Translations under genes and position numbers: made by a program
Origin: Anadara kagoshimensis
Lineage: Eukaryota > Mollusca > Bivalvia > Arcoida > Arcidae
Direction: 5' to 3'
DNA: 64,000 bases
NCBI GenBank assembly: GCA_021292105.1
Contig: CM037863.1
Coordinates: 8,706,085-8,770,084, forward strand
Shown: one piece after another, positions 29,649 through 41,900 of the stretch
Layout: every line of letters starts with the position of its first letter
Numbering within the stretch: position 1 is the first letter of the stretch
Notes under the pieces: model-generated
What the model saw: only the letters and a program-made list of their open reading frames with translations
Database searches by the model: none
What the model was told of the DNA's origin: nothing

Positions 29649-29934
29649 CAAAAACTTTGTAACTGGTAAATTAAGTTCAACACGTTAACTTTCAGCAATG
29701 AAGAGAGTCTGGGTGCTCCGAAAGTGTGAGCTTCAACCATCAAATGTGAAATGTATCAAGTGGTGAATTCCTCTTAACGTTTGATCAACGTCGCTAATTC
29801 CCGCAATAGCGTCGTTTTTACGGGAAAACGCCATCTTATGAGATTCCATGTCCATTGGAAACAAGGTTAGGAGGTATCATGTGGTACAGCGATAAACCCC
29901 ATTTGTTGCTGTCAAATTACCCCTAGTTATCCAA

Positions 29935-30270
29935 ACCACTGCGGTAGCTCACTTGGTATAGTGCTCGCTCCGTTAGAGGGAGGTCGTGGGTTCAATCCCC
30001 GGCTGAGTCTGGTCCAAGACTTAAAAGTGGGTAGTGACTGTTCTTCGCCAAGCACTCGGCATAACGAAATGAAAGTCACGGTTCTTTCGGATGGGAACTT
30101 AAAATAAACGAGGTCCCGTGTCACGATGGGCTTGGCACGCTAAAGAACCCTGCTGTATAATGCCATCAGCGCAACGCACAGGCAAACCTCTGCACCTTCG
30201 CCTATAGCTGGAAACGTCTCGATATAAGTGAAATATTCTTGACTGGGACGTTAAACACCATTACTCAACT
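29935..30270 (+). mobile_element. SINE family B, plus-strand copy (inverted partner)
   Basis: The head cggtagctcacttggtatag and box B ggtcgtgggttcaat are clear, and the 3' tail gataagtgaaatattcttgactgggacg is complete. With 29322-29648 it forms an inverted pair separated by about 290 bp. Confidence 0.8.
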
Positions 30271-31139
30271 TTCAACTCCTAGTTATCCAACATAATGTAT
30301 ATATTGAAATTTTACAATATGACAACGTTATGTTCTGAATGGAATATTTGATAAGTAAATATGACAGGGCGAAATTAAAGCCAAATGCAGTTGACTGTCG
30401 TTATCTCCACTCCACGGGGAATTGAAAATAGCTCGTCTCTTATCCGAAGTTCGAGATAAACGAAGTTGCGGACGGCAGTCAAGGTGTAGGGTAGGGAGAG
30501 AGGGGGTCGTACTTTTGCCGACCAAAAGTTAGTTCATTTTCACTCTCATGTTTAACATCTAAGTAGCATTATTGACCGTTTTATGTGTGTTTTTCCTTTT
30601 TATAAAGATCTGTTAGTTTTAGACCTTTCTCTCATATTTTTGCTATTTTGCCGACAAAAAAGTCACCCCCTCTTGTATATATTCCGTATTACGGATACAC
30701 TTCAAAACGATTTTATTGTTACTCATTCGGAATATTATGCCAATTGTGATTTTTGTATATGTAGTTAAAGGAAACACTCTGACATTTAATGGCCTTTCAC
30801 TTTTGCAATTCTCAATGAAGTTATTTACGTCATAATCAACCTGCCTGGCGATAGTTTGTCATGTATCAATGTTAACTTAATGTATAATTCAAAATGAATG
30901 ATTATTTAATTTGAACCCGGCAAATTTTATTACATATTACCATTGTAACTTTTCGTTTGATTCCACGAACGGATACTGAACAAACATTGTTATTATTACT
31001 GGATCGGACGGAAATAAGAATCAATGCTTAATTGAATTAAAACGCTTACAATATGATGTCACAGTAAATATTATGTAGATCAATACTGATTTCCTATCAA
31101 TAAGTACTTTGTTACTATATTTAGACTTATATTCTTAAG

Positions 31140-31880
31140 CTTTGATTTCTTATCAAAACATGAGTATCCAATGCATTTAGAAAAACCTGTGACGTAATAG
31201 GTCCAGTGAGGCTCTGAGGATGTGATTTTAATTTAAATCTGCTACCATTATATAAAAGTTCCTGTGACGCTATAGGCCTAATAGGACTCAAGAGGGTATA
31301 ATTTTAATACACATCAGTGGTCCCATGTATTTAGAAATTCCTGTAACGTAATAGGCCTAGTGAGGCTCAAGAGGGTAAGATATTAGTTCACATTAGTGGC
31401 CCATGCATTTTATTATATATGTGACGTAATAGGTCTAGTGTTGCGTTAGATGGTGTGATTTTAAATCAAATTAGTGTCCTATGCATTTAGAAATACCCTT
31501 GACGTAGAAGCCTAGTGAGGCTCAAGAGGGTAAGATATTAATTCGCATTAGAATGCATTTTATTATACCTGTGACGTAATAGGTCTAGTGTGGCTTTAGA
31601 GGGTATGATTTTAAATCACACAAGTGTCCCATGCATTTAGAAATTCCTCTGAAGCAATGTACGTGCCTACTGAGATTCGAAAGGTTGTTATTTAAATTCG
31701 CATTAGTGTCCGATGTTTTTAAAAATAACTGTGACGCAATAAACCTAGTGGGGATCAGAGGATATGATTTTTATTTCCATCATTCGGTTCCATTCATTTT
31801 AGAAATACCTGTGACGCAATAGGCCTATACCTAGTAATACTCGAGAGGGTATGTTAGTGCCCCATGCATTTAATAATACA
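31140..31880. repeat. Roughly 78-bp degenerate tandem repeats
   Basis: About nine units carry 'catgcatttagaaatacctg', 'tgacgtaataggcctagtg', 'aggctcaagagggta', spaced 73-80 bp. Related single units occur near 32197, 32396 and 34212. Confidence 0.8.
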
Positions 31881-32243
31881 TGCAGGCGCGTAGCTCCCTA
31901 TACGCCACGGCGTCCACATATTTTTTATTTACTATTTCACTATAATATCAAATCTGACGAATGCTCTAATTACATTTTTTCAAAGTTTCCAAAAAGTAGC
32001 CATCAGTAAAATAACTCAAAACCTAGCTACCCTTCAGATTCCACCAATTTATTCTTTTAAGTGTTATCAGATTGCAATCTTTGATATATTTTTCCAAATT
32101 TTAAGTGGTAGCATGTCCCTTTACCCCATAACAGGCATTTGGCGCGAATTTGTATTCTAAAAGGAATCCACATCATTTAACCAAGCTACGCGCCTGACAT
32201 GTGACATAATAGACATAACGAGGATCGAGATGGTATGGAATTT

Positions 32244-32784
32244 TATATAGCCAAACAACAATGACCTGTCCACTTGACCTTTTATTAGGAATATTCATAT
32301 ACTAGTATACGATCCATCAGCTAAGTATCTTTTATTGAACGAGAAAGTGTTGTATTGGAAATTACAGTCAAGGGTGGTATGGTATTTGAAAACACTTTTG
32401 TGGTGCAATAGGCTTCAAAAGTGGGGACCGAGAGAATATCCCATATCGCATATCCCACCTCTCGACTGTCATTCCCAATGCAGTCAACACAGCACACTTT
32501 AGAGTTTCAATAAATGATTTTGCTGTGTTAGAAATAAGTTAGTGCTGTAACTAAATTACAGCACAGTTTTTGGTTGAGGACAACGAAAATAGGCTCCGCC
32601 CCTACAAGTTATTCACTTGTTTGGGGATTTATAGAACATCCGAGAACAAAAGAAAACCTGCCGTCGTGCTACAATTTATCAATAATGCGCGTTTCTTCTA
32701 TGGTGTAGACGAAATGAACACCTGCGTTCTGCAAACGTAAATGCACTGGTTCAAAACAAGATAGGTCAATGTTAATTGCATATA
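32244..32784. mobile_element. MITE family M1, interrupted copy
   Basis: The left arm tagccaaacaacaatgacctg and the right arm aggtcaatgttaattgcatata match M1, but they are 540 bp apart. The centre holds unrelated sequence with its own inverted segments near 32345-32510, suggesting a later insertion. Confidence 0.5.
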
Positions 32785-33505
32785 CATCACAATCGACACA
32801 TGTTTGTTGATGATATATTCAATTCTCCTTTGTATCAAGGATTTGATTAGTCAGACCCTTTTCTGTTATTTTTTAATGAAAGAATATGCTTTCAATGACT
32901 TCATGTTATCGTTATGCTGTAAAATGGGAAGTTTTTGATTGAGTAATTAAAAGATAAATAATTTCAATTATAATGCACATTAATTCAGAAATATGAAAAC
33001 AAAAAGATAGAAAGAAAAGCAAATGAACAAATAAATCGTTGAAAAGTATAAGTTGTTAATTGAAGTTAATCCATGGGTAATTGTAAATAAAAATAGTTTT
33101 TTGCAAGTAAAGTTCGCAAATTCTGGAAACACAGAAATGTCATATGTTACAAATTAAGAAATCAGCCTTAACGCAATCGTCTTGTCGGCATCTTTTGTGT
33201 AGTTTCCGCCTTAATTCGGAAATACGGAATTGACGCATTCCAGTAGGGATTAGTACTGCGTAAAGTTTTTATAGAAATAAAGTATCCGTTTTTACTAAAA
33301 AGTTTCAGATAAAAACGTTTAATTAACTTCTTAGTTATTAGCTAAACTCACGTGTCATGTTTTGCATTGGTTAAGTTGTCTTTTACCTGGCCATGTGAGC
33401 AAGGGCGTGAGTAAAATTAATTAACTCGAAAAATTTAGATGTTGTCGTAGTTGATTCAGTCACATGACCAAAAGTACGCATTGGCAAGATTTTCAGATAT
33501 TGGTC

Positions 33506-33838
33506 ACTTTGTGAACTGAACTCCAGAAATAAAGAACAAATATTTCATTAGATTGTTAATTTCATTATAGGTGAGTTAAAATATATAAATTAAGCAACTT
33601 TGATTAAATAATGTTAGAGTTTAAAAGATAAAAGTTTAATATAAGTTTATGTTTAAAATAAGTCATTAAAATAAGTAATTCGAGCAAAAATTCCTGATTG
33701 GTCAACTTAAAAAAAGTTATTTCATATTTCATGCTTTGTTTTATATTGAAATTTGTAATGTTTTATTTTAAGACTTTGTGAACTGAACTCCAGAAATAAA
33801 GAACAAATATTTCATTAGACTGTTAATTTCATTACAGA
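33506..33838. repeat. Direct repeat of about 60 bp flanking 200 bp
   Basis: 'ctttgtgaactgaactccag','aaataaagaacaaatatttc','attaga' occurs at about 33508 and 33775 with few differences. The first copy is followed by aggtgagtt and the second by agaactccc. The cause is unknown. Confidence 0.65.
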
Positions 33839-34559
33839 ACTCCCAGAAAAGTCAACATTACAAAGTCACCACTCCGGGGGTTGGCCTCAAAAGTGGGGGC
33901 CGGGTTGGAGTGAGTGGTCGAAATGCTCGTCTCGGTGACCGATGACGGGTAGGCACACGTTAACAGGAGTTCAGAGGAGATCGAACCCCCGCCCCCCAAA
34001 AAACAATCCATAGAAAGGAGATATCACTTTTTTTCACAATATTATCATGGAAGACAAATACAAATATCAAAGCATTTCTTCTTGTTATGAGAAAATGAAA
34101 CATTGGATATTATGCAAACATCACATTTTCAATAATAAAAAGACAAATTAATTTTAATTTTATATTTAACCTAAATATTTAAGTTACAAAAAAGGTTCAT
34201 ACATGGAAATACTTGTAATGCAATAGGCCTCGTATGCAGTTAGCAATCGAGAGGGTGTAACATGTCGCACACATACTTCAGTTGGTATAATCAGCATTAA
34301 ATTATCGCTCTGTTGTATCAATTGTGTTATTTTGACAATGGAATTCTATGCGTCTCTAATATGATCATGACTGGTGGTGCAACATACATTTCTACATGGA
34401 AACAAGGGTGACTACTTTGGATGATAGATCATTCAGAGCATACTAGTATTTCTGCAATATTTCTAAAAAAAAATGCAACGGTTGCTAACCCGGTGGCTAA
34501 AAGCCGTAAGACCCCAAATAAATCAATAATATAGTGTTAAGTTGGTCACAAATCAATAT

Positions 34560-34770
34560 TAAACGGATAAAACCATGTCCAAATTACAATCTCAAAGCAA
34601 AGTAATTTTTTTGTAAACTGGCAAATTAAGTTAAACGCGTGAACTTCAACCGAGAAAGTGAGTTTGACAGCTTCGGAAGGGTAAACATCTACTGATTAGC
34701 TAGCTAAACCCGCCATGTGTGTCATCAATATTGAGAAAATTATTACATGGAATTATGAGACAATTTATAC
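34560..34770 (+). repeat. Dispersed repeat R1 copy inside the 882-bp duplication
   Basis: R1 landmarks from 'ggataaaaccatgtccaaatt' to 'catcaatattgagaaaa'. The duplicate is at 35442-35650. Confidence 0.6.
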
Positions 34771-35747
34771 AGTGCATGTATATTTAGGTCCTGTCTCTTT
34801 GACATTGCGTTCTAGGTTATGCGGAATTTATAACAAAATATGTATGAAACTTTTAAATTTAACTTATTTTAATTCAAATTGCATCAACAAATAATAACTG
34901 TAAATAAAGTTCTGTATAAATATGAATCCGCGGTTTCACCGGATGTATATCGTTACAATCATCTTGTTATGAGAAAATGAAACATTGGATATTATGCAAA
35001 CATCACATTTTCAATAATAAAAAGACAAATTAATTTTAATTTTATATTTAACCTAAATATTTAAGTTACAAAAAAGGTTCATACATGGAAATACTTGTAA
35101 TGCAATAGGCCTCGTATGCAGTTAGCAATCGAGAGGGTGTAACATGTCGCACACATACTTCAGTTGGTATAATCAGCATTAAATTATCGCTCTGTTGTAT
35201 CAATTGTGTTATTTTGACAATGGAATTCTATGCGTCTCTAATATGATCATGACTGGTGGTGCAACATACATTTCTACATGGAAACAAGGGTGACTACTTT
35301 GGATGATAGATCATTCAGAGCATACTAGTATTTCTGCAATATTTCTAAAAAAAATGCAACGGTTGCTAACCCGGTGGCTAAAAGCCGTAAGACCCCAAAT
35401 AAATCAATAATATAGTGTTAAGTTGGTCACAAATCAATATTAAACGGATAAAACCATGTCCAAATTACAATCTCAAAGCAAAGTAATTTTTTTGTAAACT
35501 GGCAAATTAAGTTAAACGCGTGAACTTCAACCGAGAAAGTGAGTTTGACAGCTTCGGAAGGGTAAACATCTACTGATTAGCTAGCTAAACCCGCCATGTG
35601 TGTCATCAATATTGAGAAAATTATTACATGGAATTATGAGACAATTTATACAGTGCATGTATATTTAGGTCCTGTCTCTTTGACATTGCGTTCTAGGTTA
35701 TGCGGAATTTATAACAAAATATGTATGAAACTTTTAAATTTAACTTA

Positions 35748-35753
35748 TTTTAA
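35748..35753 (-). promoter_or_regulatory. Possible polyadenylation signal of mini-cadherin A
   Basis: ATTAAA, the common variant of AATAAA, lies about 64 nt past the stop codon. It is in the duplicated 882-bp segment, so a second copy follows in copy 1. No canonical AATAAA was seen nearer. Confidence 0.3.
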
Positions 35754-35816
35754 TTCAAATTGCATCAACAAATAATAACTGTAAATAAAGTTCTGTATAA
35801 ATATGAATCCGCGGTT

Positions 35817-35914
35817 TCACCGGATGTATATCGTTACAATCATCAGTGCGCATGACAGTCCGAATAAAATCCCAACCGGTATCAGGCAAACTATTAATCC
35901 AATTATGACGAATG
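35817..35914 (-). CDS. Mini-cadherin A exon 6: transmembrane segment and stop
   Basis: Acceptor TTTCAG| in phase 1, followed by 32 codons including TGA. The whole exon is a hydrophobic helix (SFVIIGLIVCLIPVG...) with a GxxxG element (G249, G253), Pro247, and Cys244 and Cys256. It ends IYIR-stop, leaving no cytoplasmic domain. By hand alignment 23 of 32 residues match the paralogue at 58704-58804. Confidence 0.88.
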
Positions 35915-38900
35915 CTGAAACAGAAGAAAAACAGAGAAGTGTTAAACATTGAATTAAATACAAAGCCGAGCCTTTTTTCATTAGCTTACAGATTACATCT
36001 CGGGGGGGGGGTCATCAGGCTCCCTAGGTCATTTTCATCAGCCCTGGCCTTTTTTCAGGTTGAAAAGACACCGAATCAATTTCAACGTGCCTTTTAAACA
36101 TACGCATTGGTTACAGACAGAGTGGTAACATTCAAACCCTAATATATTGATTCATGTCCAAATCACAATTTAAAAAGCAAAATTCAAAGCTGAAAAAGGG
36201 CAAATTTAAACTCCACTATTGAAGTGATAACGAGTGCTTTGAAAGGATACGCATTCCTTCTTTGCTAGCTAAACTCGCCACATGAAAATATGAGACATCA
36301 AATATATTCATGATAATTCTGTATATAAATACATCATGCTTATCAACAATTTTGTGGCTATAAAACCATTTGAGAACCTGGATAAGCCTAAGCTTGCCAT
36401 ATCCCAGAGGCAACCATTGACACAAATACACCATAAACAGGAGAAATAGGCATATTGCTGCAGAGAAATAGTTAGTTAGTTGACAATAGATAGATATATG
36501 ATTGTTTGTCAAGCGTAGCTTTTCCTGGGTGCTAGGCGTAATATTTGAATTATAAATCCAAATATGAAGCAGGACGTAAAGCGTTAGTATATAAAACTTT
36601 AAAATACGTGGACATCTTAACCTAGATTATTAAAAAGAAATATACAATTCCTGTCTGAATCAAAATCCAGATGCAAAGCAAAAACGTTGAGTTAGGTTAG
36701 ACACGCGAAAATCCAGCAGAGAAGTGAGACCGGGTGCTCCAGAAGGGTAAGCACCTCCTGTTTAGCTACACCCGTCACGTGTGTATTCGATATTGGGCGA
36801 AAGGAACATGGGACATCAATCCTGGACACAGAGACATCAAACGTATCAACAAAACTGTGATGACGGTCATAAACTTTTTGAGAGTCTTAATAAGCTTAGG
36901 CTTGCGATATCCCTGCGTCAACAATTTATTTGCAAGCAGACTGCTTCGTTGCAGTGGGAACAATCTGTTCCATAACGTATTAATGCGGAAACAAATACAC
37001 TATAAGCAGGAGAGGCATAAAACATTTATCATTGTATATACAATATAAGGATAATCTCCCTTTATATTCAATATATTATACTATACGATTTTACAGATTA
37101 TGTCACCAAAATGCACTATATTGCTATTTCTGTTCTATTTATACGCAATTTATTTTGTTTTCGAATAAATTTACTCAATCAGTAGTGCTAATTGACTTAC
37201 CAAATCCGAAAATGGCATATACAACGCTTTTTAAAATCAATACAGGCTTAGAGTTCATATAAATATATGATTAATTGTGACGTAGCGAGGATTTAAATAA
37301 AAAAATATTCGTTGCAAAGCATAAGACAAATTGAGCTACTTCATTAATCACAAAGGCGCAAGCTGGCCTCAGTTTCACAATCATTCGTTAGCTAAGATTT
37401 TCCTTAACTTTAATTAAGCAAATTTTGGCAAGCTCTTTTTGGAACTATGAATAAATGTTTTTGTCAAAACTAATGCAGATTTCATAAGCTTGAATTTATC
37501 TTTAAAATGAAACCTTAAATTTCCTTATATCTTAATGATTAAGAAAATTATAAAGAGTTTTAATTTGCTAGATTTAAGGAAAATCTTAAGTTAAGAAATG
37601 ATTGTGAAACCGGGACAAGATGACCGGAAGTGAGTAAATGTAAATCAAACATGGCGACTGTAAATTCAGTTGATTTTGATTTTCTTTCACATGAAGTGTC
37701 ATCTTGTAGTTCATATCTGGGCATTTATGTTTGTGTACTTACATGGATTTTCTACTGTTGTTTTGGGGTCTGTACTTGATATTATTACTGTAAGATAACT
37801 TGTAGAGGACAAAACACCGTCATCACAACATACAAACAAGTAATACGCACTGACTGTGTCATGTTCTAAACTAGATCCGCTCTTCAACCATAATGTATGT
37901 GCTAGATAAAATAAAAAAAATAATAGAATTACAGTGCAACTTCTGAAAACTGTCTGTGACCGAGGAATTTGGTCGGTTTTCAGAGGGACCCTTATGCATC
38001 TGGTAGATCCGATCCGAATCGCATTCAATTCAGAGTTTTATCAAACATTGTATTACATGTATTACTGAAGCTGATTAAATTTTTAGCTCAAGATGGTCCT
38101 TTCGGAATAAAATCCTCCAAAAGTAGTAGATGGAATTCAAACAGTTTTAGGATGCCGAAATGTTAAAAATAGAAGGACAATAATTTATTTTACCATATCA
38201 ACCTAAAAAATACAATGTAGTTTGAACGGTTATGCATAGATTAGTATTTTGAATACTTTTACATTATTCAAAATTACAGTTCAACCTTGTCGAACGTTTA
38301 ACACTGGGCTAACGAAACTCGGCTGACGACTGACATAGATGTTGATAGCATGTGACCGATAGAATCTATACGTGTGGGCTGTCGTGATATATGGGTAACG
38401 CGAGAGGGCGAGGTGATCTGTTAAGTCTACACTTGTTCTTTAGATCAGTGCCAAACTTTCAACATGGCTAGCAACAATATATAAACAAGTCATAAACAGT
38501 GACTTTAAACCATCCTTGATCAATAATAATAATAGTAAAGAAACGCAACATCAAAATTAAACAGAAACAAAGAGATCTGAAAATCTTGATCACACCCCCA
38601 GTATTATTGAAGGTGTTGGGGTGCTTTGGTGTGAATCAGACTATTTTTTAACGTAAGGACCCATTAGCTTTTATCTTGATTTTAGAAACAGACATTTTGT
38701 GATAAACCAAAATCCCTGAACTCTCAAATTTGGATAAAATTATTTTAGACTTGTCTTTAATATAACAATAATGTTTTTATCTATTTTAGGATGATTAAGA
38801 TAATATATTATCATAAACAAACAAACTTATCCCTGTTCGAATCACAACCCAGAAACAGAGTAAAAACTTTGAAAATGACAAGTTAGGATAAACACGTTAA

Positions 38901-41900
38901 CTTGTACCAGGGCAGTAAGGCCGGGTGCAGCGGAAAGGTAAGCACTTCCTGTTTATCTAGATACACATGTCACATTTGTATTCAAATCTCGGTGTAAAAC
39001 CATGGAACTTTGGGACGTCAAATATATCCAAGACAATCCTGGATACAGAGACATCAAACATTTCAACAAAACTGTGATGACCTAATAATTTTGTTTATTT
39101 TTTATTTAACATTCAACTTTAACATTGTAAATGACATAATAAAGTTAATTAACAAAATATTTTCCCGTTTGATTCCAAGTCCTCGGGATCCTGTCTAACT
39201 AGACAATATTAGTCCGTTAACCGGCGTGACTGTTATCTTGAATTTAATGGTCAATGATTGAAAAAGTATGCCGTGTATCACGTGCAATAATAATTTATTG
39301 TATAGTCCGTCAGCGACAATATGGCAGAGTTTATATAACGTTTATAGCCCATGATAAGGATATAGAAAGGCGGAGTTGACAAACGATCGCATGAAGGAAT
39401 GAACACAGATATACGATAACACGGTATTATAATACCCGTTGGTGCACAATAAACTCGTTCGTGTTTACTTCGCCACAAAATTGGTGTTGGACTATAGTAT
39501 ACTATGACCTAATAATTCTGTAAAATTGACATAGAAACAAAATATGCATTTTCAAAAGAAGGCACAAGACGTTTTGGATGAACCTGTATCTACGTATTTA
39601 GGCCATTGACATACTTACTGCTTCCCGATGATCTTAATTCGAAATATGAGGTTGTTGGATTAGATCTTGTTAATGAACAACATAAAGTGACTGTGCTTGG
39701 ATGGTCTGACACACCGACTTCTAAAAGACTGGTTGCCGCGGTAACATTTTCTGTAATCGTGTACGAAGAAGGAAGGTTTGAAAAGCTTGGTGCCTAAAAA
39801 AAATAGTATATATTTTATAATAGTAGTAAAAATATTTGCAACTGAAAAATTTGTGTTTTATAACAATTAAGGCAGCCAATAACAGTATACGATTCAAAAA
39901 CAAACATACAAATCAATGTCCAAATCACAATCTCAAAGAAAAGTAAAAACGTTGAAAATGACAAACCTGGCCAAACACGCGAGGCTGGGCACGCTGGAAA
40001 AGCAGGTACAGTATAACCTGTGTATAAAGACCACCCAGGGGACTGAGCAAAAGTGGACTTAATAGACAGGTGGACTTTATATAGAGGGTTACCTCTTATG
40101 AACAAGTGAACATTTATTGTTGATACTGGTATACAAATGAGTGGAAAATGTGTGGTACCTATTAAAATATTTAATTATTTCTTAAATGGGTTTTTTAAAA
40201 AGAATTTTTTTGATTATTCAGATTTATTTACGGAAATTATTTAAAAGTGTACTTTAATCTTGAGGGACTGTATTTCTGATTACATGGTAACAGTTTACCT
40301 AATAAATATACACCTGGCTGATTGTCTTTGTTTTCTTAAGAAGCAAAGTGTCACTAATTAAGTGATAGGTATAGAATACATTCTACCTGTAAATAACAAA
40401 GACTATTTTTACCTTCTGATCTAATGGCTTCAGTCATTGACATGAGAATAATGAGTTCATGTATTTATTCCTCAAATTTTAACTTATTCTCAAAGTTAGA
40501 CTCTTTTACAGAAAATTGTAAATGTACCTATATATACAAAATTCTCATTATAATAATTATATTCTTATCTTCATGCATTCAGAATATAAGAATTACTTGG
40601 CTAAAACTGTTTTCCATAACTTAGAAATAATAAAATTATGAAAACTAAAAAAAAAGTTGATTGAAAAAGTGGACTTTATAGACAGGTTGAGGAGTCATTT
40701 GGGACTAAAAAGGGTGGACTCTATTCACATTAGACAGGTGGACTTTATATACAGGGTCATTATATAGTAAAATCCATTGGGGATACCTCAGACCGGTTGC
40801 TATAGACAGGTGGACTTTATACAGAGGTGGACTTTATAGCAGGTTATACTGTACTTCCTGTTTAGCTAGCTTCAAACGCCATATGTGTAATCAAAATTGA
40901 GAATGACGGGAACATGAACGTCTAATATATCTAGGGTATTGTGAAACAAATACACCATGCACAATAGAAGGAGGAATATTACATAGAAAAGGAAAATTTG
41001 CAGTAGTGAAATTAAAGTTTGATATAGAGCTTCAAATGTAGTCTTTTAAGAAGTCATAAAAAGTAACTGATTATCTTTAAGTTTTGAAAGCTTCAAAATA
41101 TAAAATTCTATTTATGCTTGAATCATCATCATAATCATCATATTCATCAGAACGTCTCATGTAACATCATCATCAACATGGAGAAATCATCTTTACCAAC
41201 AGAAAGTTGTTGTGTTTGGTGAAGTCTTTCCAATGTTTAGATCACCGTCAGTATAGTTCAAAAATGCTGAATTTGTGACTTTTTGACACCTTTCTGATAA
41301 ATAAATGATAATTTCTTAAGCATTAACACGGGGATATTTTACCTGTTCAGAAATATAGGAAGTGAATACAAATTTTATGATTTAAAATATATGCAAATAG
41401 AGTGTGGTGTATATTTCTTTTCTTTATTTTAGAGATCACAGAGTTTGTACTCGTGACAGATAATATAGCCGTCTCGGATTGTATTCGCCGCATTGGTACT
41501 CATGACAGATATTATAACCGTCTCGTGTTTAACTCATCTCATTGGTACTCGTGACAGATAATATAACCGAAGCGGTTTTAACTCACCACATTGGTACTCA
41601 TGGCAGATAATATAACTGAAGCGGGTTTAACTCGCCGCAATTCGTGACAGATACGAGATATAACCGTCTCGTTTCTAACTCACCGCATTGCTACTCGTGA
41701 CAGATAATATAGCCGTCTCGTGTTTAACTCACAACATTGGTACTCGTGACAGATAATATAATCGTCTCGTTTCTAACTCACCGCATTGGTACTCGTGACA
41801 GATAATATAGCCGTCTCGTGTTTAACTCACAACATTGGTACTTGTGACAGATAATATAACTGAAGAGGGTTTAACTCACCGCATTGGTACTCGTGACAGA

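Larger units (their letters stand above)
24834..34080. other. Intergenic repeat-rich region
   Basis: Between the 5' end of the F-lectin/EGF gene and the 3' end of mini-cadherin A. It contains SINEs B, C and D, MITEs M1 and M3, a LINE remnant, microsatellites and the 78-bp repeats. No exon could be supported; 30.3-31.1 kb and 32.8-33.5 kb look empty. Confidence 0.6.
34081..35843. repeat. 882-bp tandem duplication including the end of mini-cadherin A
   Basis: Copy 1 (34081-34962) and copy 2 (34963-35843) are nearly identical; the clearest difference is one base in an A-run. The right end of the unit lies inside the last coding exon, so copy 1 carries the last nine codons (MIVTIYIR and stop) plus the 3' flank again. 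It is either a very recent event or an assembly duplication. Confidence 0.85.

Noticed and set aside
12190-30000. tRNA-like sequences with box A and box B at 12.2, 14.8, 26.1, 28.7, 29.6 and 29.9 kb
   Set aside because: They lack paired acceptor stems and run on into SINE bodies, so they are SINE heads and not tRNA genes.
33880-33995. Possible Ser/Leu-type tRNA or SINE head (ggttggagtgagtggtcg...)
   Set aside because: Box B is broken (agagatcgaaccccc region only) and no stem pairing could be shown.
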